Part shown: in pieces, positions 16,478 to 21,473 of the stretch
Numbering within the stretch: the first letter of the stretch is position 1
Layout: the number at the start of each line of letters is the position of its first letter
DNA from: an uncultured Leptotrichia sp.
Lineage (GTDB): Bacteria; Fusobacteriota; Fusobacteriia; Fusobacteriales; Leptotrichiaceae
Reading direction: 5' to 3'
NCBI GenBank assembly: GCA_937925095.1
Contig: CALEXX010000044.1
Coordinates: forward strand, 1 to 21,473
DNA: 21,473 nucleotides
Made by a program: the position numbers and the translations under genes
The notes under the pieces: model-generated
What the model was told of the DNA's origin: nothing
Database searches by the model: none
What the model saw: the letters and a program-made list of their open reading frames with translations, nothing else

Positions 16478-17371
16478 ATGAAAAATATTAAAATAAGAAA
16501 TTTAACAAAATACAGTTTATTTATTTTAGTCTTACTATTTGCATTTTTTTCATGTGGTAAAAAGGAAAATGAAAAATCCAATGCAAATACTGAAACCAAA
16601 GTAAATGATAAAAGTGGAAAAAAATATGACAGAATAGTTGTTCTTGATCCGGCAGTTATTGAAATGGTATATCTTCTTGGAGGTGAAGATAAAATTGTTG
16701 GAATTGCCAGACTGGAAAATTCTAAAATCTGGCCTGAAGAAAAAACGGAAAAACTTGAAAGTGTCGGGACATTTATAAATCCATCGCTGGAAAAAATAAT
16801 AGCCTTGAAACCGGATTTAGTAATTACGGCTTTTCATTCATCAGATGCCATTGATAAAAATTTAAATTCCAATAATATTGAAGTTATAAAAGTACAGGCA
16901 AATTCAATAGAGGATATATTTAAGAATTTTCAGAAAATAGCAGAAATTCTTGGGAAAGAAAAAGAAGCAGAAAAAATAATTGCTGAAAAAAGGGAGAAAA
17001 TAGAAGAAATTAAAAAAATGGCCAAAGATGAGCAAAAAGGTCTGTTTATACTAGCACCTACACCAATGAGAGTTTTTGGTAAAGGAACATTGCCTAATGA
17101 TGTCATGGAAATGCTGAAAATTAAAAATATTGCAGCAGGAATGGAAGGTATGAGTCCTACTTTGACACCAGAATACATAATAAAAGAAAATCCTGATATA
17201 ATTCTGACATTTGTAAAGAATCCCCAGGAAATAGTGAAGGCAAATCCTCAGATAAAGGACATCAATGCAATAAAAAATAGTAAGTTCGTTGTTTTGGAAA
17301 CAGGTCAGATATTAAGGGGATCGCCTAGAATGATAGATTACATAGCTGACGTGTATCAAAAGACAAAATAA
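16478..17371 (+). CDS. Substrate-binding lipoprotein (BtuF/FepB/HmuT-type)
   Basis: A 297-residue periplasmic binding protein of the helical-backbone (TroA/BtuF) fold, which delivers ligand to the FecCD permease. It has a lipoprotein signal peptide: basic N-terminus, hydrophobic core, and lipobox FFSC with Cys26, followed by a Lys/Asn/Glu-rich linker. The mature domain shows typical features: RIVVLDPAVIEMVYLLGGEDKIVGIA, LKPDLVI and a long central helix (about 155-185) rich in Lys/Glu. No His or Tyr can be assigned as a heme ligand from sequence alone. A strong TAGGAGG RBS precedes the ATG. Confidence 0.9.
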   Translation: MKNIKIRNLTKYSLFILVLLFAFFSCGKKENEKSNANTETKVNDKSGKKYDRIVVLDPAVIEMVYLLGGEDKIVGIARLENSKIWPEEKTEKLESVGTFINPSLEKIIALKPDLVITAFHSSDAIDKNLNSNNIEVIKVQANSIEDIFKNFQKIAEILGKEKEAEKIIAEKREKIEEIKKMAKDEQKGLFILAPTPMRVFGKGTLPNDVMEMLKIKNIAAGMEGMSPTLTPEYIIKENPDIILTFVKNPQEIVKANPQIKDINAIKNSKFVVLETGQILRGSPRMIDYIADVYQKTK

Positions 17372-17402
17372 ATTTTTTAAAAGTTGTAAAGAAGGGGAAA
17401 AA

Positions 17403-18335
17403 ATGAAATTTTACATAATTTCAATTATTTTAAATATAATAGCTCTCTTTGTACCAGTAGTTTACTATACTTCTGGTGGTGGAGGAAAAGGGAAGGAACA
17501 AGATGAAATAGTAACTGTAAATTTGAGTGAAAGTGTATTTAACGATACTTCCCAAGGAGCAGGACAGAAAAGCGACGGACCAGGTATTTCAAGCAGAGGC
17601 AATGAAGATACAGGAGTGCAGCAGAAGTCAAGTGAAGTTCCTCAGCCACAGCAAAAAACAAATACAGTTAGCAGCCAAAATATACAACAAAATAATCAAA
17701 AGGAAAATGCATTAGCAGTTTTACAGAATAAGACAGAACAGTTAAAAACTTCCAAATCGGATAATAAAATACCTGTTTCGCAAGGTGGTGCCTCATCAGC
17801 AGTTCAACCTTCAGGAAATAACTTGAAAACTGTACAAAGTAGAGGAAATGAATCAGGACATTCAAACAGTTCAGCTTTGGCAAGTGGAAATAAAGCAGGA
17901 ACAGGTCATTCAGGAGAAGGAAGCGGAAACCACGCAAATGCCGGTAGTGGAAATGGTCACGGCAGTTCAGGTTCCAGAAAAACTTCAGGTGGCTCCGGAG
18001 GAGGTTCAGGTGGAGGACAAGGAACGGGAACAGGTAATGGAGAAGGTAAAAATACAGATGTATGTAATGAAGGAAAAGACTTCACAGTATCATATAATCC
18101 AAACCTGAAATATCCTATTGCAGCACAAAGACTCGGAAATAAAGGTGTTGTTGTAGTAATGGTAAAGTTGCGATTTAATAGCAGCGGTTCAGTCAGTGTG
18201 ATTTCAGCTTCAGGAGGAAGTGGAGTATTTCAGCAGGATGCAAAAAGTGCAGCAAGCAGAATAAAAGTAAACATAAAAAATCCTGACACATTAAAATGTA
18301 CAATATCAAAGCCGTTTAAATTTGAATTAAAGTAA
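17403..18335 (+). CDS. tonB: TonB-like energy transducer with Gly/Ser-rich linker
   Basis: A 310-residue protein with an N-terminal membrane helix (about 4-22), a long low-complexity periplasmic linker and a C-terminal TonB domain (about 230-310). The domain is recognised by YPIAAQRLGNKGVVVVMVKL, SVISASGGSGVFQQDAKSAA and a final beta strand. It should contact the receptor's TonB box and pass on energy from ExbBD. Two things are unusual. The linker is rich in Gln/Ser/Asn, then Gly/Ser/His, with almost no Pro-Glu or Pro-Lys repeats as in classical TonB. The membrane helix has Ser7-x3-Asn11 where TonB usually has Ser-x3-His. Two cysteines flank the C-terminal domain and could form a disulphide. 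RBS GAAGGGG; it lies 31 bases after the lipoprotein gene. Confidence 0.85.
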   Translation: MKFYIISIILNIIALFVPVVYYTSGGGGKGKEQDEIVTVNLSESVFNDTSQGAGQKSDGPGISSRGNEDTGVQQKSSEVPQPQQKTNTVSSQNIQQNNQKENALAVLQNKTEQLKTSKSDNKIPVSQGGASSAVQPSGNNLKTVQSRGNESGHSNSSALASGNKAGTGHSGEGSGNHANAGSGNGHGSSGSRKTSGGSGGGSGGGQGTGTGNGEGKNTDVCNEGKDFTVSYNPNLKYPIAAQRLGNKGVVVVMVKLRFNSSGSVSVISASGGSGVFQQDAKSAASRIKVNIKNPDTLKCTISKPFKFELK

Positions 18336-18382
18336 TTGAATATATTAAAAATAAAAAACTAATAAAAATGGAGGAAATAAAA

Positions 18383-18673
18383 ATGATGAAAGAAATTTTA
18401 GAACATATGAACCACGAACATAAGGATGTACTTCCATTGTATGTGCGTCATTTCAATAATAGAGGAGAAGAAGTTAAGGAAGCGGAGTTACTGGATGTGA
18501 ATGAAGAGGAAATGACTTTAAAAGTGAATGGAAGTGAGGAAGTAAAAGTAAAGCTTACTAAGAAAACAAAACTTGAAGACTTGCATATGGAGCTTGTAAA
18601 AATGGCCAAAATGGCGAGAGAAGCGCTGGGAATACCAAGGGAAGTTCCTTGTAAACATGCAGAAGAAAAATAG
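18383..18673 (+). CDS. Stand-alone DUF2470 protein, heme-operon accessory
   Basis: A 96-residue soluble protein made almost entirely of one DUF2470 domain. This domain is otherwise found joined to HugZ-type heme oxygenase-like proteins. Motif HMNHEHKD (8-15) and LPLYVRHF (17-24) are nearly repeated at the N-terminus of the next gene product; by hand alignment about 47 of 83 positions are identical. It ends with a short tail containing PCKH. Start: ATG 18383, eight bases after GGAGG (18370-18374); an in-frame ATG at 18368 overlaps that RBS and is rejected. A role in binding heme or contacting the fusion enzyme is plausible from context, but its function is not known. Confidence 0.82.
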   Translation: MMKEILEHMNHEHKDVLPLYVRHFNNRGEEVKEAELLDVNEEEMTLKVNGSEEVKVKLTKKTKLEDLHMELVKMAKMAREALGIPREVPCKHAEEK

Positions 18674-18731
18674 TAGTACCTGCAGTGGAAAAAATATCTT
18701 CAGGAGTGGTAAAAAATAGGAGAGAAAAGAG

Positions 18732-20855
18732 ATGTTGAATAAAATTTTAGATCATATGAATAACGATCATAAAGACATACTGCCATTGTATGTTAAGCAT
18801 TTCTGCAAGAGGGATGATGTAACAGAAGCAAAGCTTACAGATGTAAATGAAGAGGAAATGATCCTTCTTGTCAATGGAAATGAAACAGTCAGCATAAAAT
18901 TCACACAAAGGACAGAATTAAAAAATATTCATCTTGAAATGATAAAAATGGCTAAAATAGCAAGAAAAACTTTGAATGTTGATACACCTGAAAAATTTAA
19001 GGAAAAGGGGCATTCTGAAGAAGAAAGAAATAAGCTTGAAATAAGTGGATTTATTGATAACTTCAGTTCAGTTATTTTAGGAACAGTGTCTTCAGAAGGA
19101 AATCCTGTTGTGGGATATGCTCCATTTTTCAGATATCAGGGAGATAACTATATTTTTATTAATGAAACAGAAGAATATTTTTTAAGTTTGAAAAATAATG
19201 GAAAGGTGACTCTCCTGTTTATAGAGGATGAGTCTTCTGCAGTTATGATTTCAATGAGAAAAAGGCTTACATATAAAGCAGAAACAGAGTTTGTGGAAAA
19301 AGGCAAAGGGTATGAAGAAATTTTAGATAACTTTCAGAAGGTGGATATGGCAATTCAGATGACTAGAAATATACCTGTCTTTCATCTTCTGAAGGTAAAG
19401 TTTTTGAACGGAAGATATATAAATGGACCAAGAACAGCCTTTGACATAAGTGAAGACAGAAAAGTTACAGAAGTACAGCTTGGAGCTATAGGTCATCCCA
19501 GTGAAAAACAGGATGAGAATATAACTGAGGATGAAGAAAAAGGGAATTTTACAAAAAGGTTTAAATCCCATGCAGATTCAAGTGGACTAGTTTCAAATCA
19601 TTTTCGAAAAAACAAAAAAATGATAACAGAAACTGAACTTTTCAAGCTGCTGGAAAATCCTGCCGAAGAAAAGGAAGGAGTAATATATGTACACGTTCCT
19701 TATTGTGATAAAATATGTTCCTTCTGCAATCTTAACAGAAAAAAATTAGATAATGATCTGGAAGATTACACAAATTTCCTTGTATCAGAATTTGAAAAGT
19801 ATGGAAAAACTCCGTATATGAAAAGTAAGGAAATAAAAGTAGTATTTTTTGGTGGAGGAACTCCTACAATACTAAAGGAACATCAGCTTGAAAAAATATT
19901 TAAAAGCATACATGAAAACTATAACCTTTCAGATGACTGTGAATTCACGCTTGAAACAACTTTACACAATCTGAATTTAAATAAAATAAAAATTCTGGAA
20001 AAATATGGAGTAAACAGATTAAGCGTAGGAATACAGTCGTTCGCTGAAAAGGGAAGGGATATGCTGAATAGGACATTTACTAAGGAAGAAGTAATAAGAA
20101 GGCTTAAGGAGCTGAAGGAAAACTTCAGGGGAATGGTCTGTACAGATATTATATATAACTATCCTGAAGAAACTGTGGAAGAGGTTATGGAGGATGCAAA
20201 AATTGTAGCTGATTTGGAAATAGACAGTACAAGTTTCTATTCACTTATGATTCATGAAGGTTCTAAAATGTCAAAAGATATAAAGGAAAATACATTTGAA
20301 TTGAACTATCAGCTGGAAACCGACAGAAAACTTCACCATGCTTTCCTTAAAAAATTACTGGCAACAGGAGAATATGAAGTAATGGAACATACAAAAGTTG
20401 TCAGAAAAGAGAAAGACAGGTATAATTATATAAGATTCACACATAAGGGAGCCGACATACTTCCAATAGGAGTTGGAGCCGGAGGAAAAATAGCTGATAC
20501 TGATATTTTTAGGATAAATGATAAAAAAGCATTTTATATGTTGTCAGAAAAAGCAAAAGAGGAAAATAAATTTAAAAGGATAAGTGGATTATTTCAATAT
20601 CCCAAAGTATATTTTACAGACTTGAAAAAATATGTTTCAGAAGAAATGTTTGAAGAGCTTTATAAACTATTCAAAAACTTTGAAGCAAAAGGATATATGA
20701 AAGTACATGAAACACACACGGAACTCACGATAGAAGGGATTTTCTGGGGAAATAATATAAGTAGTGTTGTTTTGAAAAAATGTCTGGGAGGAAACAGAAA
20801 TGAAAAAGCTGGTAATATTTTCCACATTGACGGGAAATACAGAAAAAATAGCTAA
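18732..20855 (+). CDS. hutW: DUF2470 - HugZ-like (PPOX fold) - HutW/ChuW radical SAM fusion, anaerobic heme degradation
   Basis: A 707-residue fusion. Residues 1-85 are a DUF2470 domain (HMNNDHKD). Residues about 100-235 resemble the split-barrel, FMN-binding-like fold of HugZ heme-utilisation proteins (SVILGTVSSEGNPVVGYAPF at 113-132). A charged linker (about 256-305) leads to a HemN-like radical SAM domain with CDKICSFC (Cys325, Cys329, Cys332 for the 4Fe-4S cluster), GGGTP (374-378) and RLSVGIQSF. HutW/ChuW enzymes open the heme ring without oxygen, using radical SAM chemistry to give anaerobilin and free iron. HugZ-type proteins bind or oxidise heme. Whether the middle domain is an enzyme or a heme-delivery platform is open; His255 lies near where HugZ has its C-terminal heme ligand, but this is only a guess. 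RBS GGAG nine bases before ATG. Its 3' end overlaps the flavodoxin gene. Confidence 0.88.
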   Translation: MLNKILDHMNNDHKDILPLYVKHFCKRDDVTEAKLTDVNEEEMILLVNGNETVSIKFTQRTELKNIHLEMIKMAKIARKTLNVDTPEKFKEKGHSEEERNKLEISGFIDNFSSVILGTVSSEGNPVVGYAPFFRYQGDNYIFINETEEYFLSLKNNGKVTLLFIEDESSAVMISMRKRLTYKAETEFVEKGKGYEEILDNFQKVDMAIQMTRNIPVFHLLKVKFLNGRYINGPRTAFDISEDRKVTEVQLGAIGHPSEKQDENITEDEEKGNFTKRFKSHADSSGLVSNHFRKNKKMITETELFKLLENPAEEKEGVIYVHVPYCDKICSFCNLNRKKLDNDLEDYTNFLVSEFEKYGKTPYMKSKEIKVVFFGGGTPTILKEHQLEKIFKSIHENYNLSDDCEFTLETTLHNLNLNKIKILEKYGVNRLSVGIQSFAEKGRDMLNRTFTKEEVIRRLKELKENFRGMVCTDIIYNYPEETVEEVMEDAKIVADLEIDSTSFYSLMIHEGSKMSKDIKENTFELNYQLETDRKLHHAFLKKLLATGEYEVMEHTKVVRKEKDRYNYIRFTHKGADILPIGVGAGGKIADTDIFRINDKKAFYMLSEKAKEENKFKRISGLFQYPKVYFTDLKKYVSEEMFEELYKLFKNFEAKGYMKVHETHTELTIEGIFWGNNISSVVLKKCLGGNRNEKAGNIFHIDGKYRKNS

Positions 20856-21315
20856 TGCAATATTTTCAGTAATTGAAGGTGAAAAAGAATTATTAAATGT
20901 AAAAGATTCAGATAAAATAAATATCGAAGACTATGATAAAATAATAGTTGGATACTGGGTTGACAAAGGTGATGCTGATGAAAAAATGAAAGCCTTTATG
21001 TCAAAAATAAGAAACAAATCAGTGTCAGCATTTGGAACACTTGGAGCAAAATCTGATTCTGAGCATGCAAAAAAATGTATGACTGCAGTACGGGAATTTC
21101 TTGAATCCAATGGGAACAAAGTTGAAAGGGAGTTTATTTGCCAAGGTGCTGTTTCTCCGCAGCTGATTGAGAAATTTAGAAAAATGACAAAGGAAGGGAC
21201 TATTACAGGTCATCATGCCGCAACTCCTGAAACTGAAAAAAGATGGGCAGAAGCTGCAAAACATCCTGACGAAACCGATATTGAAAATGCAAAGAAAATA
21301 TTTTTAGGCTTGTAA
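20800..21315 (+). CDS. Flavodoxin-family protein, likely electron donor to the heme-degrading radical SAM enzyme
   Basis: A 171-residue flavodoxin-like protein. The N-terminal FMN phosphate loop is clear (FSTLTGNTEKIA, residues 7-18), followed by alternating strands and helices (KIIVGYWVDKG, SAFGTLGA). The C-terminal tail (GHHAATPETEKRWAEAAKHPDE) is longer than in short-chain flavodoxins. Radical SAM enzymes need a low-potential electron donor, and the gene overlaps the HutW-type gene by 56 bases, starting from its own GGAGG. A dedicated partnership is therefore likely, like the flavodoxin HmuF with HmuW in Fusobacterium. A related possibility is a BilS-like protein acting on linear tetrapyrroles. 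The partner assignment is inference; the fold is well supported. It is the last gene of the operon. Confidence 0.88.
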   Translation: MKKLVIFSTLTGNTEKIANAIFSVIEGEKELLNVKDSDKINIEDYDKIIVGYWVDKGDADEKMKAFMSKIRNKSVSAFGTLGAKSDSEHAKKCMTAVREFLESNGNKVEREFICQGAVSPQLIEKFRKMTKEGTITGHHAATPETEKRWAEAAKHPDETDIENAKKIFLGL

Positions 21316-21377
21316 TCATTAGATTAGAAAAATAGGCTATCTTAAAAGGAAACTATAAAAATAATATAAAACTAGAT

Positions 21378-21394
21378 TTTTAAATTATTTAAAA
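21378..21394. repeat. AT-only palindrome downstream of the heme operon
   Basis: TTTTAAAT-T-ATTTAAAA is a perfect 8+1+8 palindrome. A second small one (TTTTAC-AAT-GTAAAA) lies at 21395-21409. In DNA this AT-rich both may be chance. No promoter or gene is seen in 21316-21423. Confidence 0.3.
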
Positions 21395-21423
21395 TTTTAC
21401 AATGTAAAACAGGAAATAAATTT

Positions 21424-21471
21424 AGGAAAAGTCATCTGTTCGAGCCTTTAGGCGAGTTTTTGACTTTTCCT
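21424..21471 (+). terminator. Long hairpin at the window end, probable heme-operon terminator
   Basis: AGGAAAAGTCA (21424-21434) and TGACTTTTCCT (21461-21471) are perfect 11-bp reverse complements. The interior is GC-rich for this genome and can form a small inner stem (GCC-TTTA-GGC, 21444-21453). It lies 109 bases after the flavodoxin stop. The window ends two bases later, so any T-tract cannot be seen. It could also be a dispersed repeat or the edge of another element. Confidence 0.45.
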
Positions 21472-21473
21472 TA

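Noticed and set aside
17860..18050. Tandem DNA repeat in the TonB linker
   Set aside because: The protein is low-complexity, but codons vary and no fixed unit length repeats, so it is not a tandem repeat array.
17848..18108. Alternative-frame ORF within tonB, rich in Gln, Glu and Val
   Set aside because: It follows from the repetitive Gly/Ser codons of the TonB linker; there is no RBS and the TonB frame is well supported.

Overview
The window looks like a Fusobacteriota chromosome, most likely Leptotrichia or a close relative. The DNA is very AT-rich and favours AGA and ATA codons. The genes are those of an anaerobic diderm: a TonB-dependent outer-membrane receptor, ExbB/ExbD/TonB, and a HutW-type anaerobic heme-degrading radical SAM enzyme with a flavodoxin. 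The genus is an inference from composition and gene content; no rRNA or other phylogenetic marker is present. No tRNA, rRNA, CRISPR array, riboswitch or insertion sequence is visible. No gene-free stretch exceeds 300 bases.

Region 1 (1-3710, + strand) looks like a peptide export cassette. It holds the C-terminal end of a CPBP (CAAX/Abi-type) membrane protease cut by the window edge, a full peptidase-C39 ABC exporter (PCAT/bacteriocin type), and an HlyD-family membrane fusion protein whose start overlaps the exporter. No leader-bearing precursor peptide is visible in the window. The cassette is followed by two stem-loops (3725-3872).

Region 2 (3988-9919, + strand) is an overlapping pair for double-strand-break repair: an AddB-like helicase/nuclease subunit and an AddA-like UvrD-type helicase-nuclease. 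AddB has its nuclease motif but appears to have lost the usual Fe-S cluster cysteines. A hairpin terminator (9927-9972) separates the pair from the convergent genes.

Region 3 (9985-11185, - strand) encodes a hemolysin-III/PAQR-family membrane protein and a MarR-family repressor. The MarR promoter carries a perfect 9-bp-arm palindrome over its -10 box, which suggests autorepression.

Region 4 (11424-21315, + strand) is a ten-gene heme operon with a strong promoter (TTGACT-17-TAGAAT): exbB, exbD, TonB-dependent receptor, FecCD permease, FecE-type ATPase, substrate-binding lipoprotein, tonB, a small DUF2470 protein, a DUF2470-HugZ-like-HutW fusion, and a flavodoxin. Read in order it encodes energy transduction, outer-membrane capture, periplasmic binding, inner-membrane import, and cytoplasmic ring opening of heme to release iron, with a flavodoxin as likely electron donor. 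The three-domain fusion, the separate copy of its first domain, the Gly/Ser-rich TonB linker and a possible eight-codon leader ORF before the receptor are the most unusual parts. The window ends in a long hairpin (21424-21471).
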